Below are positions 34,101 through 44,317 of a DNA stretch of 64,000 bases, one piece after another. The notes beneath the pieces were generated by a model. It saw nothing but the letters and a program-made list of their open reading frames with translations, was not told where the DNA came from and searched no databases. The DNA comes from Thinopyrum elongatum (lineage: Eukaryota > Streptophyta > Magnoliopsida > Poales > Poaceae), in assembly GCA_011799875.1 (NCBI GenBank), contig CM022298.1, positions 491,639,180 through 491,703,179 of the forward strand, given 5' to 3'. The position numbers and the translations under genes are program-made. The stretch's first letter is position 1; the number at the start of each line of letters is the position of its first letter.

Positions 34101-35598
34101 TGATGACCCACAAGTATATGGGATCAATTGTAGTCTTTTCAATAAGTAAGAGTGTCGAACCCAACGAGGAGCAGAAGGAAATGATAAGCGATTTTCAGCA
34201 AGGTAATGTCTGCAAGCACTGAAATTGTAAGTAGCAAGTAGTTTGAGAGCAAGATAATTTGTAACGAGCAAGTAACGGCAACGGTAACAAAATTGCAGCA
34301 AGGTAGCCCAATACTTTTCAGGCAAAGGACAGGCCAAAACGGTCTCTTATAATAAGCAAAGCAATCTTGAGGGTACACGGGAATTTCATCTAGTCACTTT
34401 CATCATGTTGGTTTGATTCGTGTTCGCTACTTTGATAATTTGATATGTGGGTGGACCGGTGCTTAGGTGCTATTCTTACTTGAACAAGCCTCCTACTTAT
34501 GATTAATCCCCTCGCAAGCATCCGCAACTACGAGAAAAGTATTAAGAATAAATTCTAACCATAGCATTAAACTTTTGGATCCAATCGGTCCCTTACGGAA
34601 TAGCTCATAAACTAGGGTTTAAGCTTCTGTCACTCTTGCAACCCATCATCTAAGAACTACTCCACAATGCATTCCCTTAGGCCCAAATATGGTGAAGTGT
34701 CATGTAGTCGACGTTCACATGACACCACTAAGGGAATCGCAACATACATACTATCAAAATATCGAACACATATCAAGTTTACATGATTACTTGCAACATG
34801 ATTTCTCCCGTGACCTCAAGAACAAAAGTAACTACTCACAAATGATAGTCATGCTCAAGATCAGAGGGGTATTAAATAGCATATTGGATCTGAACATATG
34901 ATCTTCCACCAAATAAACCATATAGTGATCAACTACAAGATGTAATCAACACTACTAGTCACCCACAAGTACCAATCTGAGGTTCCGGTGCAAAGATTGA
35001 ACACAAGAGATGAACTAGGGTTTGAGAAGAGTTGGTGCTGTTGAAGATGTTGATGGAGATTGCCCTCCCCAAGATGGGAGAGTTGTTGGTGATGATGATG
35101 ACGATGATTTCCCCCTCCGAGAGGGAAGTTCCCCTGGCGGAATCGCTCCGCCAGAGGGCAAAAGTGCTCCTGCCCAAGTTCCGCCTCGAGATGGCGGCGC
35201 TTCGTCCCGAAAGTCCTCTCCTTCTTTTTCTAGGTCAAAATGACTTATATACCAGAAAATGGGCACCGGAGGTGGGCTGGGCTGAGCACAACCCACCAGG
35301 GCGCACCCTGGTGTCTTGTGCTCACCAGTTGCCCCCCTCCAGTAATTATTTGCTCCAGTATTTTTCATATATTCCATAAAAATTCCTCGTGAAGTTTCAG
35401 CTCATTTGGAGTTGTGCAGAATAGGTAGCCTGACGTAGCTTTTTAAGGTCCAGGTTTCCAGTTGCCAGAATTATCCCTCTTTGTGTAAACCTTGCATATT
35501 ATGAGAGAAAAGGCATTAGAATTACTCCAAAAATCATTATTATGCAATAAAACAATGTAAATAACAGTAGGAAAACATGATGCAAAATGGACGTATCA
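34101..35598 (-). repeat. 5' LTR of element F
   Basis: TGATGACCCACAAG at 34101 to GGACGTATCA at 35598, 1498 bp, is the partner of 21582-23099. The U3 GC-rich block is shorter here by about 20 bases than in the other LTR. The TATA (reverse of ATATAAGT) lies near 35240-35250. Confidence 0.93.
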
Positions 35599-36868
35599 CT
35601 TCTTTCGAGAGAAACTCCTTCTCTAGAAAGGGTCCAAACTTAGCAACAAATATCTTGCCTTCGGATCTGTGGTAGAAGGTGTACCCAATAGTTTCCTTTG
35701 GATATCCTATGAAGACGTACTTTTCCGATTTAGGTTCGAGCTTATCAGGCTAAAGCCTTTTGACATAAGCGTCGCATCCCCAAACTTTAAGAAACGACAG
35801 CCTGGGTTTCTTGCCAAATCAGTTCATACGGTGTCATCTCAATGGATTTAGACGGTGCCCTATTTAACGTGAATGCAGTTGTCTCTAATGCATAACCCCA
35901 AAATGATAGTGGTAAATCGGTTAAGAGACATCATAGAATGCACCATATCTAATAAAGTACGATTACGATGTTCGAACACACCATTACGCTGTGGTGTTCC
36001 AGGTGGCGTGAGTTGTGAAACAATTCCACATTGTTTTAAATGAAGGCCAAACTCGTAACTCAAATATTCACTTCCAACACACATCGTCACCTCGCCCTTA
36101 ACTAGTCTCTATTCATTTTGCAACTCCTGTTTCGAGTTACTAATCTTAGCAACTGAACCGATATCAAATACGCAGGGGCTACTATGAACACTAGTAAAGT
36201 ATACATCAATAACATGTATATCAAATATACCTTTGTTCACTTTGCCATCCTTCTTATCCGCCAAGTATTTGGGGTAGTTCCACTTCTAGTGACCATTCCC
36301 TTTGCAGTAGAAGCACTCAGTTTTAGGCTGAGGTCCAGCTTTGGGCTTCTTCTTGGGAGTGACAACTTGCTTGCCATTCTTCTTGAAGTTCCCTTTCTTT
36401 CCCTTTGCCCTTTTTCTTGAAACTAGTGGTCTTGTTAACCATCAACACTTGATGCTATTTCTTGATTTCTACCTTCGCCGATTTCAGCATCGCGAAGAGC
36501 TCAGGAATCGTTTTCGTCATCCCTTGCATATTAAAGTTCATCACGAAGTTCTAGTAGCTTGGTGATAGTGACTAGAGAACCCTGTCAATCACTATCTTAT
36601 CTGGAAGATTAACTCCCACTTGATTCAAGCGATTGTAGTACCCAGACATTCTGAGCACATGCTCACTGGCTGAGCTATTCTCCTCCATCTTGTAGGCAAA
36701 GTACTTGTCAGAGGTCTCATACCTCTCGACATGGGCATGAGTCTGAAATACCAATTTCAGCTCTTAGAACATCTCATATGCTCTGTGGCGTTCAAAACGT
36801 TTTTGAAGTCCCGATTCTAAGCCGTAAAGCATGGTGCACTAAACTATTAAGTAGTCATCATATGATCA
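35599..36868 (-). pseudogene. pol: Integrase and gag remnants of element B copy 2, with a deletion joining them
   Basis: Bases 35604-36070 align with 7189-7660 (integrase, with NGVFEHRN keeping the catalytic Glu lost in copy 1). At 36071 the sequence jumps into the gag-protease region corresponding to 8347 of copy 1, with the four bases TCAC shared by both ends. The gag part (36071-36868) has the same knuckle damage as copy 1 (tryptophan to stop, Cys to Tyr) and the CTAG stop at 36572. It ends at 36868, where the gag N-terminus, leader, PBS and most of LTR L3 have been lost. Confidence 0.85.
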
Positions 36869-36880
36869 CCATATTATTAT

Positions 36881-37110
36881 GGGTTAATTAGATAAATGCC
36901 ACTCCAATTATGGCGATTCACAAAAATGCCACTACAATTTCCAAACTTTGAAAAATGCCACTGCAATTTTTGCAAACTTTGAAAAACGCCACTCCAGACT
37001 TTGAAAAATGCCACTGGAAATGGCATGAAATGGCATTTTTCAAAGTTTGGAAATTGCAGTGGCATTTCTCGGAATCGCCAGATTTGGAGTGGCATTTATC
37101 AAATTAACCC
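36881..37110. mobile_element. Foldback MITE, 230 bp, Mutator-like by TSD size
   Basis: The ends are GGGTTAATTAGATAAATGCC and its near-perfect inverted copy GGCATTTATCAAATTAACCC. The inverted arms extend about 90 bases each (blocks ATGCCACT, AATTTCCAAACTTTG). TATTATTAT occurs on both sides (36872-36880 and 37111-37119), a 9-bp duplication as made by Mutator-like transposases. Because that sequence is simple, the TSD length is not certain. It carries no gene. Confidence 0.8.
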
Positions 37111-37143
37111 TATTATTATTGCCTCTAGGGCATAGTTCCTTCA
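37111..37143 (-). repeat. 33-bp remnant of LTR L3 of element B
   Basis: TATTATTATTGCCTCTAGGG and CATAGTTCCTTCA are the last bases of the copia LTR on the plus strand (compare 5457-5486). They end at the TSD copy GTAAC (37144-37148), which proves that this is the true right border of B. Confidence 0.85.
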
Positions 37144-38600
37144 GTAACGATGTGTGTTGGAAGTGTTTCCAAGATTGATATGATCACCATCACACACTCC
37201 CTCTACCTTCGTGATTAGTGTTGAGCCTAAATAAATGTTATTTGGTATTTGTGTTGAGCATGAACATGATTAGATCGTGTTTATTGCAATACGGTTATTC
37301 ATTTAAGTCAGAGAATAATTGTTGTTCTGTTTACATGAATAAAACCTTCTATGGTCATACACCCAATGTAAATGGTTTATTGAATCTTGATCGTAGTGAT
37401 ACACATATTCATAATATTGATGCCAAAAGATGCAAAGTTGATAATGATAGTGCAACATACTTGTGGCACTGCCGTTTAGGTCATATTGGTGTAAAGCGCA
37501 TGAAGAAACTCCATGCGGATGGACTTTTGGAATCACTTGATTATGAATCATTTGATACTTATGAACCATGCCTCATGGGCAAGATGACTAAAACTCCGTT
37601 CTCCGGAATAATGGAGCGAGCTAATGGCTTATTGGAAATAATACATACCGATGTATGCAGTCCGATGAGTGTTGAAGCACGCAGCGGGTATCGTTATTTT
37701 CTCACCTTCACAGATGTTTTGAGTAGGTATGGGTATATCTACTTGATGAAACACAAGTCTGAAATGTTTGAAAAGTTCAAAGAATTTCAGAGTGAAGTGG
37801 AGAATCATCGTAACAAGAAAATAAAGTTTCTACGATCTGATCGCGGAGGCGAATATTTGAGTTACGAGTTTGGCCTTCATTTAAAACAATGTGGAATAGT
37901 TTCACAACTCACGCCACCTGGAACACCACAGCGTAATGGTGTGTCCGAATGTCGTAACCATACTTTACTAGTTATGGTGTGTTCAATGATGTCTCTTACC
38001 GATTCTCCACTATAGTTTTGGGATTATGCATTAGAGATAGCCGCATTCACGATAAATAGGGCACCGTCTAAATCCGTTGAGATGACACTGTATGAACTGT
38101 GGTTTGGCAAGAAACCTAAGCTGTCGTTTCTTAAAAGTTTGGGGATGCGATGCTTATGTCAAAAGGCTTTAGCCTGATAAGCTCGAACCCAAAGCGGAGA
38201 AGAGTGTCTTCATAGGATACCCAAAAGAAACTATTGGGTATACCTTCTACCATAGATCCGAAGGCAAAATCTTTGTTGCTAAGAATGGGTCCTTTCTAGA
38301 GAAGGAGTTTCTCTCGAAAGAAGTGAGTGGGAGGAAAGTAGAACTTGATGAGGTAGTTGTACCTTCTCTTGAATTGGAAAGTATTACATCAGAGAAAGCC
38401 GTTCCTGTGATGCCTACACCAACCAGAGAGGAAGCAAATGATCTTACTACTGAACCTCGTAGGTCGACCAGAACACGTTCCGCACCATAGTGGTACGACA
38501 ATCCTATCCTGGAAGTCATGTTGTTGGATAGCAGCGAACCTACGAACTATGAAGAAACTATGATGAGCCAGATTCCAAAAAATGGCTTGAGGCCATGAAA
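37144..38600 (+). pseudogene. pol: Element A pol: protease end, integrase and linker
   Basis: Reading resumes with codons that continue the gag-protease frame broken at 3711. The open piece 37218-38015 contains the pre-integrase domain, LWHCRLGHIG-(x)n-PCLMGK (with CEPC changed to YEPC, one zinc Cys lost), HTDVCSP and FLRSDRGGEY with both Asp, and NGVSECRN with the Glu. A stop follows at 38014 (Ser-Pro-Leu-stop), then the WFGKKPKLSFLK block with a one-base insertion near 38145, a stop at 38488 and a frame change near 38570. Confidence 0.87.
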
Positions 38601-39724
38601 TCTGAGATAGGATCCATGTATAAGAACAAAGTGTGGATTTTGGTGGATTTGCCCGATGATTGGCAAACCATAAAGAATAAATGGATCTTTAAGAGGAAGA
38701 CGGACGCTGACGGTAATATCACTGTCTACAAAGCTCGACTTGTTGCAAAAGGTTTTCGACAAATTCAAGGGGTTGACTATGATGAGACTTTCTCACCCGT
38801 AGCGATGCTTAAGTCTGTCCGAATCATGTTAGCAATTACTGCATTTTATGATTATGAAATCTGGCAAATGGATGTAAAAAAACTTGCATTCCTTAATGGG
38901 TTTCTTGAGGAAGAGTTGTAAATGATGCAACCAGAAGTTTTTGTCGATCCTAAAGGTGCTAACAATGTGTGCAAGCTCCTGCGATCCATCTATGGACTGG
39001 TGCAAGCATCTCGGAGTTGGAATATACGCTTTAATGAGATGATCAAAGCATATGGTTTTATACAGACTTATGGTGAAGCTTGTATTTACAAGAAAGTGAG
39101 TGGGAGCTCTGTAGCATTTCTGATATTATATGTGGATGACATATTTCTGATTGGTAATGATATAGAATTTCTAGATAGCATAAAAGGATATTTGAATAAG
39201 AATTTTTCAATGAAAGACCTCGGTGAAGCTACTTACATATTGGGCATCAAAATCTATAGAGATAGATCAAGACGCTTAATCGGACTTTCACAAAGCACAT
39301 ACCTTGACAAAGTTTTGAAGGAGTTCAAAATGGATCAGTCAAAGAAAGGGTTATTGCCTGTATTCAAGGTGTGAAGTTGAGTAAGACTCAAAGCCCGACC
39401 ACGGCAGAAGATAGAGAGAGAATGGAAGTCATTCCCTATGCCTCAGCCATAGGTTCTATAAAGTATGCCATGTTGTGTACCAGACCTATTGTGTGGCTTG
39501 CCATGAATCTAGCAAGGGGGTACAATAGTGATCGAGGAGTGGATCACTTGACAGTGGTCAAAATTATCCTTGCGTACCTAAAGAGGACTAAGGAAATGTT
39601 TCTCAGTTATGGAGGTGATGAAGAGTTCGTCGTAAAGGGTTACGTCGATGCAAGCTTTGACACTGATCCGGATGACTCTGAGTCTCAATCTGGATACGTA
39701 TTGAACGTGGGAGAAATTAGCTAG
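38601..39724 (+). pseudogene. pol: Element A pol: reverse transcriptase and deleted RNase H
   Basis: Pieces 38595-38921, 38922-39374 and 39371-39724 give the RT with NKWIFKRKTDADG, YKARLVAKGFRQ, QMDVK (an extra base changes the next residue), the YVDD site at 39129-39140 and FKMDQSKKG. A TAA at 38919 and a frame change at 39370 interrupt it. The end reads SQSGYVLNVGEIS-stop-SSSMQSII-DIDICKVHMDLNV, the same RNase H deletion and TAG as in element B. Confidence 0.88.
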
Positions 39725-39897
39725 AGTAGCTCTATGCAGAGCATTATAGACATAGATATTTGCAAAGTACACATGGATCTGAATGTTGCATACCCGTTGA
39801 CTAAAAACCTCTCTCACAAGCAAAACATGATCACACCTTAGAACTCTTTGGGTGTTAATCACATGGCGATGTGAACTAGATTATTGACTCTAGTGAA
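39725..39897 (+). other. 3' untranslated end of element A internal region
   Basis: The sequence TCACACCTTA...GGGTGTTAATCACATGG and AGATTATTGACTCTAGTG matches the tail before the PPT of the other copies. It is cut at 39897 by element D. The bases GTGAA at 39893-39897 should be the left copy of D's TSD; the right copy lies outside the window. Confidence 0.85.
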
Positions 39898-41475
39898 TGA
39901 TACGTCTCCAACGTATCTATATTTTTTAATTGTTCCATGCTATTATATTATCTGTTTTGGATGTTTATATGCATTAATATGCTATTTTATATCATTTTTG
40001 GGGACTAACCTATTAACCTAGTGCCCAGTGCTAGTTGCTGTTTTTTCCTTGTTTTCGAGATTTTCAGAAAGGAATATCAAACGGAGTCCAAACGGAATAA
40101 AACTTTTGCGATGATTTTTCTTGGGCCAGAAGACATCCACGGAGCTTGGAGAGGGGGTCAGAAGAGTCCCAAGGGGCCCACAAGCCCTCAGGGCACGCCC
40201 TAGGGGGGGCCTGGCTTGTGGACACCTCGGGAGTCCTCCAACCCTAATTCTTGGCCTATAAATTCCCAAATATTCCCAAACCAACTGAAGCGTCCACCAA
40301 AATACTTTTCTGCCGCCGCAAGCTTCTGTTCTCGTGAGATCCCATCTTGGGGCCTTTTCTGGCACCCTGATGGAGGGGGATTCGATCACGAAGGGCTTCT
40401 ACATCAACCTTATTGCCCTTCCGATGAAGCGTGAGTAGTTTACCACAGACCTACGGGTCCATAGCTAGTAGCTAGATGGCTTCTTCTCTCTCTTTGATCT
40501 TCAATACGATGTTCTCCTCGATGTTCTTGGAGTTCTATCCGATGTAATATTCTTTTGCGATTTGTTTGTCGAGATTCGATGAATTGTGGATTTATGATCA
40601 GATTATCTATGAATATTATTGGAGTCTTTCTGAACTCTTTTATGCATGATTAAATATCTTTGTATTTCTCTAAAAATTATATGTTTGGTTTGGGCAACAA
40701 GATTGGTTCTTCTTGCAATGGGAGAGGTGCTTTGTTTTGGGTTCAATCTTGTGGTGTCCTCACCTAGTGACAAAGTAGGGGTAGCGAGGCACGTATTGTA
40801 TTGTTGCCATCAAGGGTAAAAAGATGGGGTTTTCATCATATTGCTTGAGTTTATCCCTCTACATCATGTCATCTTACTTAAGGCGTTACTCCATTCTTAT
40901 GAACTTAATACTCTAGATGCATGCTGGATAGCGGTCGATGTGTGGAGTAATAGTAGTAGATGCAGGCAAGAGTCGGTCTACTTGACACAGACGTGATATC
41001 TATATTCATAATCATTACCTTGGATATCATCATAACTTTGCGCTTTTCTATCAATTGCTCGACAATAATTTGTTCACCCACCGTATGTTTTCTTTCAAGA
41101 GAGAAGCCTCTAGTGAAACCTATGGCCCCTGGGTCTATTTTCCATCATATATTTTCAGATCTATAAACCAAAAAACCCAAAAATACCTTTCTGCAATTTA
41201 TTTGTTTTTACTTTGTTTTACAATTTAGTAATCTTTTATATCTATCTCTATCAGATCTCATCCTTGCAAGTGACCGTGAAGGGATTGACAACCCCTTTTA
41301 TCGCATTGGGTGCAAGTGTTTGATTGTTTGTGTAGGTGCATAGATTGGAGACTTGCTTGTACCTCCTACTGGATTGATACCTTGGTTCTCAAACTGAGGG
41401 AAATACTTATCTCTACTTTGCTGCATCACCCTTTCCTCTTCAAGGGAAAAACCAACAAAAGCTCAAGAAGTAGCA
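39898..41475 (+). repeat. 5' LTR of element D
   Basis: It runs from TGATACGTCTCC to AAGTAGCA, 1578 bp, and is followed by GGAAGAATTTC and the PBS. It is the plus-strand counterpart of the element E LTR (10961-12450). The conserved transcribed part includes ATGCATGCTGGATAGCGG and CACCCACCGTATG. A TATA box lies at 40257. Confidence 0.9.
40257..40264 (+). promoter_or_regulatory. Probable TATA box of the element D LTR
   Basis: TATAAATT follows TTGGCC and a GC-rich U3 segment. The homologous site in E is CTCTATAAATACC at 12083-12095 on the minus strand. The agreement of two copies supports it as the core promoter. Confidence 0.6.
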
Positions 41476-41486
41476 GGAAGAATTTC

Positions 41487-41504
41487 TGGCGCCGTTGCCG
41501 GGGA
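41487..41504 (+). other. Primer-binding site of element D
   Basis: TGGCGCCGTTGCCGGGGA lies 11 bases behind the LTR. It is identical to the PBS of Athila element H at 45847-45864, which suggests use of the same primer tRNA and probably of the same enzymes. Confidence 0.88.
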
Positions 41505-41710
41505 GGTTCTACATCTATCCTACCAAGTACCCACATAAACTCTCATCTCTTGCATTACATTATTTGCCATTTGCCTCTCGTTTTCCTCTCCCCCACTTCT
41601 AAAATGTTTTCAGAAAATCACAAAAATATTTGCCTTTTATTCGCCTTTCTTTCGTTCGTCTTTTCGTTTGCTTTTTGTTTGCTCATTTGCTAGATCGGTT
41701 TTTTGTCACC

Positions 41711-42541
41711 ATGTCAGAATCTAGAGAAGTTATCGTTGAAAATTTTGAGAATCTCGCTAGCATAAATCTTGAGGAAAAACTTGGATCTTGTTCTTTCGAT
41801 CGTGAAACCGAAGCTCCCCCTAATTATAAGGCAAAAACTTTTCTTGTGGGAGACGGTAATATTATTGGGAAAATTATTATTCAAGAATTTTTTGATTGTA
41901 CGGGAACTTTGCCTATTAATAAGAGATCTATCCTTCTTGATACAAATTGTTATGCGGATGCCATTGCCATGCTTATTGATAAATTAGAAAGAAAATTTGT
42001 GCACATCCACCCCGCTTTGCAAAAGATGTTTTATGAACTTCCCAATATTCATCATCCTAAGGCTAAAAAGATTGCCACTATCATCCTTATGTGGGAATTT
42101 GATTTCATAATACAAGAAGCTAGGGAAATTTTGTTTTCTACATTAAAGATATTGAACATCCTCCGATTGAAGAAATTCTCCATGATAAAAAAACTTTGCG
42201 TAGCCTGGAATCTAGAGATTATCAGTCTTACAGTGACAATCTTAGGAGGAGAGTTCCTTACTCAGAAATTTGATTGGGTAACTCGGGGAATTTATGTTGT
42301 ATTTAATGATGATTGGTTGGAAGAGATGAATAGGGAACCAATTAAAAATGAGATACATATTTTATATGATGATATATATGGTGATGATCCAGACTATGGG
42401 TTTATGAATGTCAAAATCACTAATCAAAGTCCTTTTCATGAATTAAGTTCACATACTAGAATGGAAAGAAAAGAAAAGAGAGATTTTCTAAGAAAAGTTT
42501 TGGAAGATTTGATTAAGAAGGAGTTGCATGACAATACCTAG
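41711..42541 (+). CDS. Uncharacterised ORF of element D (277 aa from the first good ATG)
   Basis: The ATG at 41711 (MSESREVIVENF) follows the PBS by about 200 bases. The protein matches the 217-aa ORF of element E: GDGNIIGK, FFDCTG, FVHIHPALQKMFYELPNIH, PKAKKIATIILMWEFDFIIQEAREI. Between about 42130 and 42260 the annotated frame departs from E; the frame one step over reads IEHPPIEEILHD and so on, which aligns, so two compensating frame changes are likely. The C-terminus is basic and ends HDNT as in E. No RT, protease, integrase or zinc knuckle is seen. It may be a Gag-like or accessory protein; I cannot assign a family. Confidence 0.6.
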   Translation: MSESREVIVENFENLASINLEEKLGSCSFDRETEAPPNYKAKTFLVGDGNIIGKIIIQEFFDCTGTLPINKRSILLDTNCYADAIAMLIDKLERKFVHIHPALQKMFYELPNIHHPKAKKIATIILMWEFDFIIQEAREILFSTLKILNILRLKKFSMIKKLCVAWNLEIISLTVTILGGEFLTQKFDWVTRGIYVVFNDDWLEEMNREPIKNEIHILYDDIYGDDPDYGFMNVKITNQSPFHELSSHTRMERKEKRDFLRKVLEDLIKKELHDNT

Positions 42542-42990
42542 ATCTATTGCAATATGCCTAGCTAGGGGCGTTAAACAATAGCGCTTGTTGGGAGGCAACC
42601 CAATTTTATTTTATGTTTTTTGTTTTTGGTTGTGTTCTTCCATATATACACATTATTACCTCTGTAGTAATTGTGTTTTGGTGTTTTTAATTAGTGTTTG
42701 AGCCAAGTAAGACCTTTCGGATGGTCTATGGTAATAGTTGATTTGATTTTGCTGAAAAACAGAAACTTTTGCGCTCATTGCTAGAATTTTCATAATTCAC
42801 AAAAGCGTGATTTTGATCTGACTTTTTTACACAAGATTGATATACAAATTTCCCAGGTTGTCCTAATTTTTTAGAATTTGTAGAGTTACAGAAGTATACG
42901 AAGTTTCCAGATTGCTACAGACTATTCTGTTTTTGACAGATTCTATTTTCTATGTGTTGTTTGCTTATTTTGATGAATCTAAGGGTAGTA
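42542..42990 (+). other. 3' internal region of element D, truncated
   Basis: After the ORF comes GCTAGGGGCGTTAAACAATA and GCGCTTGTTGGGAGGCAACC, matching E in reverse at 14870-14915. Then follows AT-rich non-coding sequence to 42990. No gene is seen. Confidence 0.8.
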
Positions 42991-43379
42991 TGAAGGAAAT
43001 ATGCCCTAGAGGCAATAATAAAGTTGTTATTTTATATTTCCTTATTCATGATAAATTTTTATTATTCATGCTAGAATTGTATTGATCGGAAACATAAATA
43101 CATGTGTGAATACATAAACAAATACCGTGTCCCTAGTAAGCCTCTACTAGACTAGCTCGTTGATCAAAGATGGTTAAGGTTTCGTAACCATGGACATGTG
43201 TTGTCATTTGATAATGGGATCACATCATTAGGAGAATGATGTGATGGACAAGACCCATCCGTTAGCTTAGCATATGATCGTTCAGTTTATTGCTATTGCT
43301 TTCTTAATGGCAAATACATATTCCTTCGACTATGAGATCATGCAACTACCGGATACCGGAGGAATACCTTGTGTGCTAT
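42991..43379 (+). repeat. 5' LTR of element C, first part
   Basis: TGAAGGAAATATGCCCTAGA at 42991 opens the LTR. It matches 61386 onward and L1 in reverse. It is interrupted after GTGTGCTAT by solo LTR I; GCTAT (43375-43379) is the left TSD copy. Confidence 0.93.
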
Positions 43380-44317
43380 TGATAACCCACAAGTATATGG
43401 GATCGCAACAGTTTTTGAGGGTAGAGTATTCAACCCAAATTTATAGATTCGACACAAGGGGAGCCAAAGAATATTTGCAAGTATTAGCAGCTGAGTTGTC
43501 AATTCAACCACACCTGGAGATTAATTATCTGCAGCAAAGTGATCAGTAGCAAAGCAGTATGATAGTTTTGATAGTAGTAGCAAAAGCAATGGTAACGGTA
43601 ATAGTGATAGCAATAGTTTTGTAGCAAGTGCAATAGTAACAATAGCAGTAGTAACTTAGCAAGATCAATATGTAGGAAAATCATAGGCATTGGATCGGCG
43701 ATTTGTTGGATGATATTCATCATATAACAGTCATAACCTAGGGCGATACGGCACTAGCTCCAGTTCATAATTATAATGTAGGCATGTATTCTGTAAATAG
43801 TCATACGTGCTTATGGAAAGAACTTGCATGACATCTTTTATCCTACCCTCCCATGGCAGCGGGGTCCTATTGGAAACTAAGGGATATTAAGGCCTACTTT
43901 TAATAGAGAACCGGAACAAAGCATTAACACATAGTGAATACATGAACTCCTCAAACTACGGCCATCACCGGAAAGTATCCCGACTTCTGTCACTCCGGGG
44001 TTTACGGATCATAACACATAGTAGGTGACTATAACTTGCAAGATTGGATCTACAACATGGATATATTGGTGATAACATAAACGGTTCAGATCTGAAATCA
44101 TGGCACCCGGGCCCAAAGTGACAAGCATTAAGCATGGCAAAGTCATAGCAACATCAATCTCAGAACATAATGGATACTAGGGATCAAGCCCTAACAAAAC
44201 AAACTCGATTACATGACGAATCTCATCCAACTCCTCACCGACCAGCGAGCCTACGAAGGAATTACTCACTCCCGGTGGGGAGCATCATGGAATTGGCGAT
44301 GGAGAAGGGTTGGTGAT

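Larger units (their letters stand above)
21582..35598 (-). mobile_element. Element F: Athila-clade Ty3/gypsy retrotransposon (WHAM/Sabrina-like), 14 kb, with unit G inside
   Basis: The two LTRs (21582-23099 and 34101-35598), PBS, gag-protease, RT, RNase H, integrase and an env-position ORF are all on the minus strand and in Athila order. The TSD CTTCT is exact. Without G (27550-31475) the element is about 10.1 kb. Frameshifts after gag and inside RT, plus G, make it inactive. Clade assignment rests on the RT and integrase sequence; the family name is from memory. Confidence 0.92.
3712..37143 (-). mobile_element. Element B: copia retrotransposon in tandem form LTR-internal-LTR-internal-LTR remnant, inserted in A
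   Basis: The left border is TGTTGGGAAAC (reverse of the LTR 3' end). The right border is CATAGTTCCTTCA (reverse of the LTR 5' start). Both are flanked by GTAAC, the TSD at 3707-3711 and 37144-37148. Between them lie LTR L1 (3712-5486), internal copy 1 (5487-10580), LTR L2 (10581-17191, split by E), internal copy 2 (17192-36868, split by a Helitron and Athila F) and a 33-bp remnant of LTR L3. Copies 1 and 2 share private mutations (a stop in place of the knuckle tryptophan, and knuckle Cys to Tyr) absent from A and C. This fits duplication of one insertion by unequal recombination. Confidence 0.85.
1..39897 (+). mobile_element. Element A: Ty1/copia retrotransposon (Angela/BARE/WIS-like), oldest unit, 5' and 3' ends outside the window
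   Basis: The pieces 1-3711 and 37144-39897 form one plus-strand copia element: LTR, initiator-Met-type PBS, leader, gag, then integrase and RT. The join is proved by the 5-bp duplication GTAAC at 3707-3711 and 37144-37148, which flanks inserted element B, and by the reading continuing in gag across it. The first bases of the 5' LTR lie before the window. The last internal bases and the 3' LTR must lie beyond the right edge, because element D was inserted at 39898. The family resemblance to Angela/BARE/WIS comes from the Pol protein and the LTR start, and is from memory. Confidence 0.9.
39898..42990 (+). mobile_element. Element D: non-autonomous gypsy-type element (Sabrina-like), 5' part
   Basis: It comprises a 1578-bp 5' LTR, the Athila-type PBS, one ORF of unknown function and part of the 3' internal region, in the plus direction. 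Copia element C inserted at 42991 (left TSD TAGTA at 42986-42990), so the remaining 3' half and 3' LTR are beyond the window. Its homolog in the window is element E. Confidence 0.88.

Noticed and set aside
41487..41504. tRNA-like matches next to the LTRs (PBS sites).
   Set aside because: They are 17-20-base complements of tRNA 3' ends used for priming and have no cloverleaf. No tRNA gene was found.
43540..43650. AGCAATAGT-like short repeats in solo LTR I as a satellite.
   Set aside because: They cover only about 100 bases, are irregular and belong to the LTR itself.
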